A DNA stretch of 64,000 nucleotides from Pachyseris speciosa (taxonomy: Eukaryota > Cnidaria > Anthozoa > Scleractinia > Pachyseridae), in the NCBI GenBank assembly GCA_016490735.1, contig JAEMWC010000051.1:690001-754000 (forward strand). Reading direction: 5' to 3'. The translations under genes and the position numbers were made by a program. Each line of letters opens with the position of its first letter. Position 1 is the stretch's first letter. The notes beneath the pieces were generated by a model. The model ran no database searches. It was not told where the DNA came from and saw only the letters and a program-made list of their open reading frames with translations. Of the stretch, positions 42,989 through 55,600 are shown one piece after another.

Positions 42989-44366
42989 GATGGTGTCGAC
43001 TGGTTGCGTGTGAGAATAAGAAGCACCGTGGCTGGTCGTGATTGGTGTGTTTCGATCCTCGCTTAGGCTGTTGTTGATTGGAGGATTTCGATCCTTGTCG
43101 TTCAGACTAGAAATTGTTCCCTCAGCGGTCCGCTTTGGTACTGATCGGCTGTTGTGTTGTCTGATCGTGGGCATCCACGCTTCAGGAATTTCAATTCCAC
43201 TGTCCCTGTTAATGTTGTTAGGGTGAAGTCTTACGTGAATAGCCTCTTTAACCCTACAGGTGTACCAATGTGGGTCTCGGTCAATAAATTTAACTTCGTC
43301 CCGGCCCAGAGCGGATAATGTCCGGTCGCGTTGCTATGTTCTGAAACGGCGGAGGATTGGGTTCGAGCAAGCCGTATGTCTCTATCGTGTTCCTTAATCC
43401 GTTCATGCATAGATCTTCCCGTCTCTCCAATATAAACCTTACCACATTCGCAGGGAATCTTGTAGACTACTCCGTCTTGTTTTACTGGATCGACAATGTC
43501 CTTAGGTCGCACTAGGTGTGATCGAAGAGTTGTGTCAGATCTGAAAACAGTCCGTATGCCTTGTTGTTGTACGCAACGGCGAAGAGCCTCCGATGTGCCT
43601 TTGACGTATGGCAGAACCACAGTAGATTTAATTCCGGGTTCAGGTTCTTTAGTGGTTGTTCGTGCCTTGGTTTTCGTAAGATTTTTTTTATAAACTAAAA
43701 CGGATAACCGTTGGAAACAAGGACCGATGAGAGGTGTTTCTTTTCATGAGAGATAACTGATGGTTTTGTTATGAGGTGTTTAGATCGATCGTACAGGCAC
43801 TTGACAATACCGCGTTTTACAGATTGCGGGTGGTGTGAGTCATACGCTAGGTACTGGTCAGTGTGTGTAGGCCTTCTGTAAACACTGGTAGAGAGGGTAT
43901 CCATTCGAATCCTTGATGATCAACGTATCAAGGAAGGGAATTGAGTTGTCATTCTCAGTTTCCATTGTGAAACGGATCGTCGGCTGCTGACTATTGAGGT
44001 GTTGTAAGAACGAGTCAACTTTGTCACGATCTAAGATGGTAAAGGTGTCATCCACATAGCGTTTCCAGATCTTAGGTGTACAGGGCGTCGATGTCAAAGC
44101 TTGCTCCTCAAAACCCTCCATGTAGAGGTTAGCTATCACTGCGGATACCGGGCTACCCATGGTTGCTCCTTCTTGTTGTTCGTAAATCAGTCCATCATAC
44201 TGGAAGTATGTGGATCTAAGAACGAAACTCAAGAGGTCTGCAATCTGCGTAGGTGTTAGAGTTGTGCGGTTGGCAAGGCACGGGTCAGCTTCTAGTTTTC
44301 GCAGTGCAGTCTGTACTGCTCCTTCGATTGGAACGTTCGTGAACAGAGACTCTACGTCGAAACCAA
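42983..44366 (-). pseudogene. Penelope reverse transcriptase and GIY-YIG endonuclease, 5'-truncated and frameshifted
   Basis: The gene enters at the RT palm motif GFDVESLFTNVPIEGAV. It then has EGATMGSPVSAVIANLYMEG and the catalytic KRYVDDTF (YVDD), SIPFLDTLI, and after a one-base shift VYRRPTHTDQYLAYDSHHP. After another shift comes TVVLPYVKGTSEALRRC, then IPCECGKVYIGETGRSMHER (GIY-YIG) and HSNATGHYP. A last shift leads to EAIHVRLHP and the C-terminus ending HTQPVDTIA. At least three frame breaks mean it is inactive. RT copies RNA primed at an endonuclease nick; everything upstream of motif A is missing. The reading frame ends in tandem TGA codons that overlap the terminal ribozyme-like motif. 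Confidence 0.8.
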
Positions 44367-44368
44367 CG

Positions 44369-44440
44369 CCTGATGAAGACCAGCAGTATAGACACCATTG
44401 CCTGATGAAGACCAGCAGTATAGCGGTCGAAACGGCGCGA
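44369..44440 (+). ncRNA. Hammerhead-ribozyme-like motif, inverted terminal copy, preceded by a partial repeat
   Basis: At 44402-44434 the plus strand reads CTGATGA, a pairing stem II (AGACC...GGTC), CGAAAC, GGC. Both conserved core boxes are intact; GUC at the cleavage site has become GGC. A partial copy (CCTGATGAAGACCAGCAG) lies at 44369, giving a tandem arrangement, which is typical of Penelope terminal repeats. Confidence 0.55.
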
Positions 44441-44543
44441 TCCACATCTTTGTGACTCAATCGTGAGACAAAAGATTAACTCAGCTTTCATTTGAAACCA
44501 CGATCCACGATGACGAACACCTTACATAATATTCAAAGTTTCT

Positions 44544-45273
44544 ATCTACTTGAGCCGGTTAGGTTCCTATTTCGTGTCCGTCCCTGAAGTATATTTTGGG
44601 CTCAGTTCCTTTCTGATCTGTAGCATGAATCGAATGCTTCACATCAGTTCATTCACTTTCATTTTCAGTTGAAATCAGTGCTGATCAGTGCTGAGCATAT
44701 CAAATACGCGCAATAGGTTTGCTGATCAATGAATCATGACATTATACGCTTCAAGTATAACAAGTACAAAACTACTTCAGTGGCCAGCACTACACCTGCA
44801 GAATATTATTCCCTTTAAAATTACTGAAAGGCTTCTCAAAATTAGAAATAAGTGTTATATGACTTGTAACAAATGTTATGACGTCGTAACTTAGCAACTG
44901 AGGTCGACGTAAGTCAGACAGAAACTGATGTGGTTGGTCTCCAAGGATAATTATGTGCTCTTAAGAGTGGAAACACAGGAAGCACATAAATCCTGATAAA
45001 TCGCTGAAATCGCGATAGATCGGTAAAATAACCACACAGATAGCAAGCAACACACCTTGGATGTAAGGTAAGGCTTTTTTATTGAGAAGTTTTTCGTATA
45101 TCTATCAACTAGAACTGATTACCGGGATTCCCATACAAAGCAGCCATCTTGTTTACATGATATTGCGTGATACGGTACTCAGCATGAGCTTGGGGCGCCT
45201 GTGGAAAGAGCAAGATTCCCGGAATCGGCGCTACGCTAAAATAGAGGGGTGTGTTCTACACTCAAGCTTTTCG
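44544..45273. other. Intergenic; upstream region of the TRIM gene
   Basis: No feature recognised. It presumably includes the TRIM promoter. An in-frame extension upstream of ATG 45274 exists but has no homology. Confidence 0.35.
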
Positions 45274-47392
45274 ATGGAGTCTCTGTTGAAAAACCTGAGA
45301 AAACATGTGGAATGTTCGATTTGTTTGGATACTTTCACCAATCCGAAGACCATAGCGTGTCTTCATACGTTCTGTTGTGAGTGCGTGAAGAAACATGCAC
45401 TGGTTAGTCAGACGGACGGTTATTTTCTGTGCCCCGAGTGTCAGGCACAGATTGCCGTCCCCGAGGGAAACTGTTTTGATAAGTTGCCGACTAGTTTTCA
45501 TCACAGCAGCTTGCTCGGTCTTCTTGCTGTTCGACAAATTGGCGATGGAAACGAGATCAGTTGTGGACTCTGCAAGAAAAAGAGCGCTGAAATCAGTTAC
45601 TGCTTCGACTGCGAGAAGTTGATGTGCGTCGACTGTACAAGCGCTCACGAGCTGTTTAGAAGTGCTGCGTTCGAAGGACACAAGGTGACGCCAGTCAAAC
45701 AGTTCCAATCCGAAGATTACGAAGCTATGTTAAAGCGACATTCATTTTGTTCTGAAAAGTACCACGAGAGAGAGGTAATGAGATTCTACTGTCGTAATTG
45801 TGAAGCTTGTGTATGTCAAGTTTGTTTAGCTACGGACCATAAAAATCACGACATTGAACCCCTTGAAAAAGCTGCCAACTGCGAAAGAGCCAAGCTCTTG
45901 TCAGGAACTGAGGCGATGAAGAAAAAGGAAGAGGATTGTGGCGTTGCGATTCGTGAATTTGAGAGAGCAACTGTTAATCTGGAGACTAACTTCGCCGATG
46001 CTAAGCACCAAGTTTCTCGAGCGGCTGAGGAAATGATCACCGCAATCCGAGCGCGCGAATGCGAAGCACTTGCAGCTATCGAGAAAACACGCGTGTCGAG
46101 GAGGGTGCTATTGAACTCCACAAAGAAACAAGTGCAGTTGTTAGCGAAGCAGTTCAACCAAGCAGCAGAATTTGCCAGTGACATGGCTCAGAGAACTTCA
46201 GGTTCAGACATCTTGCAAAGCAACAGGGGCTTAGAAGAGGGATTTGAGGAGCTGACCAAGGCGCAAGTTCCAGCACTTCCGGTTAGTTCGTTTATCAAGT
46301 TTACCCCAGACTGCGCACTTGAGAATTTGAGTCTAGGTGTTATCAAAACCAGCGAAACAGACCCAAATATATCCACTGTAGAAGGACTGAGTCAGAATTT
46401 TCAAGCTGGTGTAGAGGCATTGCTTTTGATTTGTCCTAAAACACGCGAAAGGGAAGCTAGCAACGAAGGCCACACAGATCAAGTTGAAATGCTAATCGAG
46501 CCAGCTGATCAAGTGGCAAGTTTGATGATCAACGAACAATCAGATGGGAATTTCCAGGTGAAATGTATCCCTAAAGTGCCAGGCGTATATAACATCACTG
46601 CAAAAATAAACGGAGAGATGCTCTGAAAGGACCGGCGGGGATTGCAGTGAACAGCAAAGGACTAATCGCCGTAGCAGACCGTGAAATGGACTGTGTCATG
46701 ATATTTGACAAAGAAGGCAAGTATGTGCGGCAACTGGGTAGCACAGAAAACAATCTTGGGGAGCTGAACTGTCCGACAGACGTGACATTTGTAAACGAAG
46801 ATGAAGTGCTGGTGGCAGACGAAAAAAATAACCGCATACAGCAGTTTAATGTCCACACGGGGGTATACATGGAAGGCTTTGGAGAACAAGATGGAGGAGA
46901 AGTTGCATTTAGATCGCCGAGAAGTATTTGCATGGATAGTCAAGGACGCATTGTTGTCGCTGAATGTGCGAAAAGTCGAGTTCAAGTGTTGAGAAAGGAT
47001 GGTACAATTGTATTTAATTTTGGAGACAGCGGCGCAGAAAAACTGAGCCTTGCTCAGGGCTGTGCCCATCACAAGAACAAGTTCATCGTGTCTGATTACA
47101 GAGGAAAATGCTTGAAAGTGTTTGATACTTCGGGAACGTTTTTGCGTAAGATTGGAGAAGAAGGAGAAGGAGATGGACAATTTCAAGATCCATGGGGATT
47201 ATGTATAGACACACATGACAATATTCTGGTGTGCGACTACAGAAGGGTATTGTGCAACAGTTTACCCTCGAGGGTCACTTTACGGGGAAAACTGTTGCCA
47301 AGCTACAACAACCTTTAGGTATAACTACAACATCAGATCGCCATATCCTTGTGTCTGATTTTAAAGCAAAGAAAGTATTTATCCTTAAATAG
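45274..47392 (+). pseudogene. TRIM2/3/71-like RING-B-box-filamin-NHL gene, broken by a deletion and a frameshift
   Basis: Intronless. From MESLLKNLRKHVECSICLD the protein has a C3HC4 RING (residues about 13-60: CSIC, CLH, CCEC, CPEC), two B-boxes (CGLCKKKS..., CSEKYHER...CQVC), a coiled coil (about 205-330) and the start of a filamin-like domain (CIPKVPGVYNITAKINGE). A stop at 46626 cuts it there. In the next frame GPAGIAVNSKGLIAVADRE opens NHL repeats (GELNCPTDVTFVNEDEVLVA, FRSPRSICMDSQGRIVVAE, FQDPWGLCIDTHDNILVCD). A second one-base shift near 47255 leads to VQQFTLEGHFTGKTVAKLQQ and ends SDFKAKKVFILK at 47392. Complete relatives have about 30 extra residues between filamin and NHL. If intact it would be a ubiquitin ligase. 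Large TRIM families are usual in corals. Confidence 0.8.
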
Positions 47393-47919
47393 GTTTAAAA
47401 GAAACAATGAAAACTAAAATAATTACATTGAACAGACATCAAGATCTCATCACTTCGAACGGTAACAAACACTTGGTAATTCCTACTGTTCCTGTGAAAG
47501 CTGGTTTGACATAAAATGTACACAAAAGTATTGCATGGGGATGGAATAGATGGCCTGATCAGCCTTCCTGTTTTCTTTTAGTGAAACATTGAACAATAAA
47601 ATAGTGATTCTGTTTTGAGTCTGTGGATGAAATCCTAAACAATGACATCTGAAAACGATACAAAATATCAGTATTCTGTCAAGATGCTGTTTGCTATGCT
47701 ATACAACATACAGCCAACTTTTGAGTCAATGGATGAATCCTTAAGTGTGACAATTCACCTGACAGCTACTGAGCAGTGCTGGTACTTTCCTGTGGTGCTG
47801 CTTATAATGCTGTACAAGGTGGTATCTCCATACTTTCTATTAGAGTTGCTAGTTATCCAGTTTCTAAAAAAAGAAATTTTAGTTTTTAGACTTGAACACT
47901 ACTGTGGAAATACTGTAAC
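47393..47919. other. Intergenic
   Basis: Downstream of the TRIM pseudogene. AATAAA occurs at about 47594. No gene recognised. Confidence 0.35.
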
Positions 47920-47921
47920 TA

Positions 47922-48340
47922 CTGTTAAAGCTCTATTAAGCCCCGGGGGGCTTATATTGTTTAATTTCAGGTCTTATTAATGGGGGGCTTATTAGAGAGG
48001 GGGGCTTATTTCAAATCTTAAACACCCTGCTTTCGTCTTAAAACAGTTTTAGTATAAAACTCAAACAACTACAGTGAAATTTTATTATCTGATAAAGAGC
48101 AGCAAACAGTCTTACGTGTTTGATTGTATATTAAAAAAAAAAAAAAACCAATTGGGCCACATGAAGTTGATTTTGCAAGAGGGAATAGGAGGGTTGTATT
48201 ACAAAATTTCATATCCCAAAAGGGGGAGGGGGCTTATTAGAGAGGGGGGGCTTATTACAAAAAAACTACTTCCAGACGGGGGGCTTATCAGAGAGGGGAG
48301 GGGGTTAACAGAGAAGGGGGGCTTAATAGAGCTTTTACAG
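47922..48340. mobile_element. TA-flanked G-rich MITE, 419 bp
   Basis: The ends CTGTTAAAGCTCTATTAAGC and its near complement (GCTTAATAGAGCTTTTACAG) lie between TA dinucleotides (47920-47921, 48341-48342). Inside, GGGGGGCTTATTAGAGAGG recurs at least five times, with G runs of 4-7, some in series dense enough for G-quadruplexes. Confidence 0.7.
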
Positions 48341-48508
48341 TATGAAGTCAATTTGCTCCCAGCCATTCGCCAACAGGTCTGGAAATTGAACGTTAGTAAT
48401 GACACAGTTGAGGAAACAACAAAACAACAGTTGAATAAGATGACAAAATAGCCCTTTATTTTTTGAATAATTACTTACCACTATGTACAATACTTACTTA
48501 AGAAAGAC

Positions 48509-48928
48509 TAAAGTAAAAACCTGCCCTTAAGAACCTAGATTTTTCCAGGGTAGCCTACTAACTTGAATCTTATATACTCGGCATCTACTGAAAATGTAGG
48601 CCAGATGTCCTTATTAAATACATTCTGGTTTTCATAAGAGAACAGGTGAAAGTCATTCACCCAGCAACTTCTTCAATATGGCTGCAGTTTCAACCCTGCC
48701 CTTGGTACTTTGATTCATTCCAGGATGTTTATATCCAACACATTGTAATGAAAACTGACAACTGCCAAATAGACATTTTAGACTTTTACTATATTTTGCA
48801 TTTTTTCTTGGTTTTCCAAGGAAGAGTCTCTTTTCTGTAGGCTAACAGACTCTTGTATCTGAGTTTTTAAATGCGCAAATGTTAGCCTACAGCTTTTCAC
48901 TAGGTTCATACAAGCAGGTTTTTACCAT
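48509..48928. mobile_element. Decayed relative of the 29-kb mariner-like MITE
   Basis: The ends AGTAAAAACCTGCCCTTAAG and GCAGGTTTTTACC and the inner words AGCCTAC / GTAGGCTAACA match the family at 28990-29398, with more divergence. Confidence 0.55.
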
Positions 48929-50279
48929 ATAAAAGAAGTTACATGTAACAAGAACAAAGTATAATGAAACCTTAGATGAAAGCCAGTTTGGCTGTTAAAA
49001 GCATTTAATAAATATATGAAATCAGTTAATCTGCAGCCCATAAGACAACTTTCACCTAGGACAGAGAATAGAGACCAATTTTAACTCACCTGCAAAATTT
49101 TATGGTAGCAAGCACCAAAACTGCCATTATAACTTCAATTTCAACCCACAAAAGGTTTATCTGACCATTTGATTTTGTTATGTTGACACAATACTTGACA
49201 AATGATTGTGCATCTGCTAACTAAAAATTTAAATTAATTAGAAATGCTCACACTTTTGAAAGTGATGCTGTAACTGGTGTACCGCAAAACACAAAGATAA
49301 TTAAAATTAACACAAGATTCTTTCATTTGTGAGCTACAATTAACCCTAAATCAAGACATCCCCTTGGGTCCCAGCTGTTCATGGTCTGTATGAATTCATC
49401 CATGGGATAAACAGCCAATTAAAAATGGCCAAAAGAGACACCATACCCAGAACAAACTCATTCAAAGCACTTAACAAATTGACGCCCGTCAACAGATCAA
49501 TCAGCAGCTAGGCACTCCATGAAGAGCTGGAACAAGGTGGACACCCTTACCCTCTCCTCCCTAAAGTGTTGTTTTTGACCCTCCATATTGAAGATCACCC
49601 TTCTTTTCACTCTAGCCTAGCAGCAACATTCAACCTCGTTCCTCGCTCCAGGGGAGGAGAAGAAGACCCTGGGAACGAGGTTGTGTTAACATTTAGCTTC
49701 TGTTGGTAAACATTTGGTTCTCTAGGAAAGGACACATGCACCTAATGTGGCAGTGTCAAAACTTGACCACCCTGGGAAAACAAATGCCTTTATTGAGATC
49801 TCCTGTAACCAATTTCACTTCACAGCAGAGATGGTTTCAAGACTGACATGAAAGACGGTTGATTAAAACAGAATCTAAACAAACGTTTTGACTGTAAACT
49901 GATTCAAATGAGAAACCTTACACAGTGTTACTGCAGCAAGAGTAACAGTAACTATGCATGCTAGACAGTGTGCTACAAGATAATGTCTTTGTCCTTAACC
50001 TAAATTCCAGATTTTAATTTCAGTAAAATGACAGTCCACCAGTAAGCACTAGGAAAAGTAACTGACACAAAGTTCTATCCCAATAAACAAGGAGTGATAT
50101 TCTGCCAAAAGGTACTCGGAAAGTGGACAAAAGAAGGCTTAAAATTGAAATCTGAGTACTACATCTGTATCGTCTTGATATGTTATACATGTAACCTCAG
50201 AAGAAATTTCCTATCATGGAAAATAATTATCTCTTGCAAAAAGCAGCTCACAGAAATCAAAGGACAGCACTTCACTAAG
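48929..50279. other. Intergenic, downstream of UBE2Q
   Basis: No gene recognised. A small foldback (AACCTCGTTCC...GGAACGAGGTT, 49634-49683) is present; its word CAACCTCGTACCCAGGG also occurs at about 33656. Confidence 0.35.
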
Positions 50280-50311
50280 TCACCCTTCATGTTTTGGAGG
50301 TGTGTACCATC
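50280..50311 (-). CDS. UBE2Q: UBE2Q last coding exon (32 nt)
   Basis: Acceptor TGTTTTAAG. Encodes [10 protein letters not shown] and TGA; vertebrate UBE2Q1/2 end GWYTPPKEDG. Confidence 0.85.
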
Positions 50312-52577
50312 CTTAAAACAGGAAAAAATAGAAAATAATGTCAGTGGTTCAACACAGGAAGTTTACATCATGGTGTGAGTATCATTTGAGATTATTATTT
50401 ATTGCTGGAAGATGAAAAAGAGCAATGTTCAACTTCAAACAGAGAAGGGTTTGTCATCAAATAAGGACATGTATTTAAATTTGTCTAGTATTAAGTATCT
50501 GCACAAATGTAGTATAATTATACATAACATACATACAGTCAAAACGCCTGAAGCGTTCCGCCTAAAAATGATTAATGTGTTCATTAATCCAGAGCTGCTT
50601 CGATTCTTGGCTTCAAATTTCGAAAAGTCAACTGAACATTGTTTCATCCAACCGTAGCGTCCATTCGAATATCGAATCTTTCATTTATCGACGGGATGGA
50701 CGGTAGTTTATTCAAAGTGCAGATTCCCTCTAGTAAAAGTCTGGATTGTATTTCAGTTGCATAAATACTTAGCTTTTGTAACTTCCATATCTCGATCACC
50801 TGCAGAAGATCAGCATTCATCACACTTACTTGGCTAAAGAAAAAATAACGTCTCAAATAGTCCAGTATATTCCGCACTATACGTTCAGTTACCTCTAAAT
50901 CTTAGGAAATTTCCCTTGTATGGTGACCTTGGTTATAGAGATTTATTTTCTCCTCTCTCATTGGAATGGAAAGAGCTTTATCTGGTTGATATAGACCTCC
51001 CAACACATTTCTGGCCGCCATTTTACCCTTGTGTGATGAGCAAATTTTCCGTATTTGGATATGCTTTGTCATTAGTCCAATCAACATTCAATATTCGAAT
51101 GGACGCTATGGTTGGATGATTACAATGTTCAGTTGACTTTTCGAAATTTGAAGCCAAGAATTGAAGCGGCTCTGGATTAATGAATGCATTAATCATTTTA
51201 TAGGCGGAAAGCTTCAGGCGTTTTGACTGTAACAGCAAGCAATGCATTAACAAATACAAACAGAGAAAGTAGGGAGAGAGGAAAAGAAGGAAGTAACAGG
51301 CAAGAGGTGAAGTAAGGAAGGACGGAGGATGAAGGAGGGGAGGACCAATAGACAGACAGACAGACTGTCTGATTGACCCTCAACCTCACTTCTCCATTAC
51401 GAGCAAGCTGCCATTAGAAATAATGGGCCCTTTGCAGGATGTCAGTCACAGGGTACAAAAATGCCATGCTGGGACGCAAACAACCCACTGGGACTAGTCA
51501 AACAAAGAGCTTAAAATGGTAATTTTCTTTGTTTGTCTAGCCCCAGTGAGTTGTTTGCGTCCCAGCATGGCATTTTTGTGCCACGTGACTGACATCCTGC
51601 AAAGAGCCCATTGAGAAACCAACCCCTTGTATTGTGACCTTGGTTATAGAGATTTATTATCTCCTCTCTCATGGGAATGGAAAGAGCTTTATCTGGTTGT
51701 TATAGACCTCCCAACACATTTCTGGCTGCCATTTTACCCTTGCGTGATGAACAAATTTTCCGTATTTGGATATGCTTTGTCATTAGTCCAATCAACATTC
51801 AATATTCGAATGTTTGCTACGGTTGGATGATTCCAATGTTCAGTTGACTTTTTGAAATTTGAAGCCAAGAATCGAAGTGGCTCTGGATTAATGAATGCAT
51901 TAATCATTTTATAGGCGGAAAGCTTCAGGCGTTTTGACTGTAACAGCAAGCAATGCATCGAATTAACAAATACAAACAGAGAAAGTAGGGAGAGAGGAAA
52001 AGAAGGAAGTAACAGGCAAGAGGTGAAGTAAGGAAGGACGGAGGATGGAAGGAGGGGAGGACCAATAGACAGACAGACAGACTGTCTGATTGACCCTCAA
52101 CCTCACTTCTCCATTACGAGCAAGCTGCCATTAGAAATAATGGGCCCTTTGCAGGATGTCAGTCACAGGGTACAAAAACGCCATGCTGGGACGCAAACAA
52201 CCCACTGGGACTAGTCAAACAAAGAGCTTAAAATGGTAATTTTCTTTGTTTGTCTAGCCCCAGTGGGTTGTTTGCGTCCCAGCATGGCGTTTTTGTACCA
52301 TGTGACTGAAATCCTGCAAAGAGCCCATTGATAAACCAAGCATTGTCACCTTCAAAGCAGCTGCAGACATTTATTTTTCATAAATTTTAAGTATCAATAA
52401 TATTATTTTTAGTTTTGTTTTAATATTTGCTTCATGTCCTAGAGATTTTGCAAGTTACCAATGTAGATGCCCATTTATTGTTAGTATTATTATTTTTAAG
52501 AGGAAGGTCCCCTTTGATAACACTACTAATGTACTGATGGGTTATCCTATATAAAAATTTGCTTATTATTATTGCTT

Positions 52578-52611
<34 letters not shown>

Positions 52612-55600
52612 ACATCATTTCTTTATTTCCAGGGCCCCTATGAATACCAGCCTCATAGCTGAATGGGCTACTCTGGTTAAAGTAAAGTTACTTTTAAAGT
52701 TACTTATCATCATCATTATTAATTATTGCCTTGGTGTAAACCATCCTTACCATTCTTTTCATGGATCTGTACCAAAGACCTAAAGGACTGTTGAGCTCTT
52801 ACCAGGCTGTAAACCCCTGCCTACAGTTATTAGAGGAAAGACAAGAAGTACTCAATTAACCCATTGGCACCCGTGCCGGCCAAAACCGGCCGTAAAAAAC
52901 TCCCATGCTTCAAAACATTGCAACTTTCTCAATCGCATGAATATTGCCTGAACTGTTAGTTGTGAGCACGAAATGGAATGCCCTTTAAATTTGGATATCC
53001 AATAAATGCAAGAAACGTAGCGATTTTTACCAAATATGGCCTTTTGAGTTTGGACAAGAACGAAACTGGCCGTTTCTAACGTCAAAGAGAAACAACAAAA
53101 ATGCCCCTTTTTGCCTTCATGTTTTTTAGGGAAATTATCATCGAAAAACCAAAATTCAACCATCATAACGAAATTCAGTCCTTTTTCTAGCTTAGAAATG
53201 ACTTTTTTTGTTCATATTCTTCTCCCGAACGTAGATACAGCCTTTTGTTCCAGTGCATTCGGGCCTTCCTGACATTTTCAACATCTTGAATGCATTGCAT
53301 GCTGGGAACTAACGAGAATTTTTGACAGCGCCCGTTCCTTCCCCCAATTCTTTCACATATAAACTTAGTCTACAGCCACTCCGACCTACCGCCAAAATTT
53401 CCTGCTCGTGGTCATCTTCAGTACATAGAAATTCCAAAATATGTGGCGGTAGGTCGAGAAATTCATCAATAGTCGAGTCCCAAAGGTACTAAGTGTTCGA
53501 CCGGCCAAATTCCCAGTTCGTCGAGGAACAAGCCAAATTCAACAACAAAGTACATCACCTTGCTCGATTCTTTGAGAAAGTGGACTCTTAGCTACCGTCA
53601 CGCTTCAGGCAGTCGCTAAAGATGAAAAATGGCTGTAAATTTAGCAGAAATCGCAAGCAAACCGAACTTGGGCCATTGTTGTCGCTTCACGGATAAAAAA
53701 TAGCTACGTCAAAATGACGTGTTCAGAAACCTTGAGCCTCCAGTGGCTTAGGACAGCACCAATTTTCCCTGGTAGTTCAAATAAAGAGTCACGAATTGCT
53801 ATTCATCGTTTATAGGTGGAAAATCACTCCGAAAATGTAAAAACCTGCGGTAGTCAATGGGTTAAACACTTCATATGATTCACTAAATTTAAAATGAAGG
53901 ATGATTGAAACTGGGCATACTAAATCTTTATTGTAGAAGTTGTAGGTACATGTTCATGGAATTCAGGTGAGCAACCACTCCAAGAAAAGAAAATTACCTT
54001 CTTAACCAATACAATAATAATTTTATTTTGGGGTTAAAATGATACCTTTAGCCACTGGGTCTACACAGAAATAAGAAAAAATGTATTGCATTTCACACTC
54101 TGGGAAATATAGAAGTTCAAATTACACAATTTTTCTAAAAAGGGATGAACCATCCATACACTCACATACATTCTGTACTTTTTACTTGGGCCAAAGGCAC
54201 TGAGGTAAGGATTCGGCTCTGTTTCTGTTTTTTTCTTTGTTATTAAGTTATTATTATATCCGTACAGCAAATATTCAAGGCATTAAAATAGGAAAAGAGG
54301 AGTTCAAGTTTGTACAATATGCTGACGATCTTACCGTGTTTGTGCCTGACATTGAAAATGCTCAACGTATTTTTAATTTGCTAGATCAATTTAAAACCTG
54401 TTCCGGATTGCAGGTTAATTATAAAAAAACCGAAGCTATGTGGATCGGTTCTTGTCGAAATGATACAGCGGCACCCCTAGGGCTAACATGGGTAAATACC
54501 GTTAAAGCACTCGGTATAGTTTTCACATATAATGAAATTGAACGATTGCAGGGAAATTTTTATGACAAATTAAAAGATATTCGGCTGCAGATACGACTGT
54601 GGCGTTGCAGGGGCCTCTCGCTGCTTGGCAAAATTACAATTATTAAATCCTTTTTGCTTTCAAAAATGACATATGTGTTTTCAGTTCTACCAACTCCCCA
54701 AGAGTTTATAAAACAACTTAACACTATTATATATAATTTTCTGTGGAATGGACCAGATAAAATAGCTCGATTAGCAGTAGTCAATGATATAAATTTGGAG
54801 GACTTCGGTTAACAGATATTGAAACGTCTATAATATCATTAAGGTTAGCTTGGCTTGGAAGAATTTATTCACCGGGCCGAATTCCATGGAAGGCCTTTTT
54901 AGATTACCTGCTGGAAAATTATGGTGGGACTTAGCTGTAACTATAATATGAGGGATTATAATATTAATTCATCATTTTATAGTGAACTCCTCCAGTGGTG
55001 GAATGATTTTAGAAATGCTTTTTCCACTTTGCCTCTTACTGCGGAAAATATAATTTGGAACAATAAGCTTATTAAAATAGATGGAAAGAGCATTTATTAT
55101 CATAATTATGTTAAAGCAGGAATCCTATTAACTAATCAGATGCAATTTGATAAGGGAAGTCTAGAGTCATACAATATGCCAACTATGAATTAATAAATAA
55201 ATGTACCTTTTTGTTATCTTGGAAGTTAATTCTTGCCTTTCCTTTCACCAGTGTAGCAGCAATTTGCACAATTACAGCCTCAACAGTATAGGCACTGCTC
55301 CAGCCCTGACAGCAAAAGCAAGACTACTGTAAATCACTTAGCCTAAAATTCCACTAAGACTCACTTTCTCCACATCCTTCAGCCCATGTTAAGAGACACT
55401 CTGACCAATAATTGGTCACCCAAGGAATGGGGATTTACTCTAAATTAGGACAAAGTTTTGAACAAATATTAATTTATGGAATCAACAATAATTATGTCCC
55501 AGAAACACCATAATTATCATTCACATCTTAACACAACTATAACGTATCTACATAGTAATGATCCATGTTCTCTATCTCCTAAATACTACCTGAAACCTGG

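Larger units (their letters stand above)
42895..44531 (-). mobile_element. Penelope-like element with inverted terminal repeats
   Basis: A degenerate reverse transcriptase/GIY-YIG gene is bounded by about 85-bp inverted repeats (left 42898-42988, right 44394-44480). These share GAGTTAATCTTTTGTCTCAC, ATTGAGTCACAAAGATGTGG and the hammerhead-like block. TTCAAAGTTTCT occurs outside both ends (42883-42894, 44532-44543) and may be a 12-bp target duplication, although a short unrelated stretch separates the right repeat from it. Confidence 0.65.

Noticed and set aside
54061..54270. Minus-strand frame overlapping the LINE start
   Set aside because: It has no homology and is explained as opposite-strand noise.
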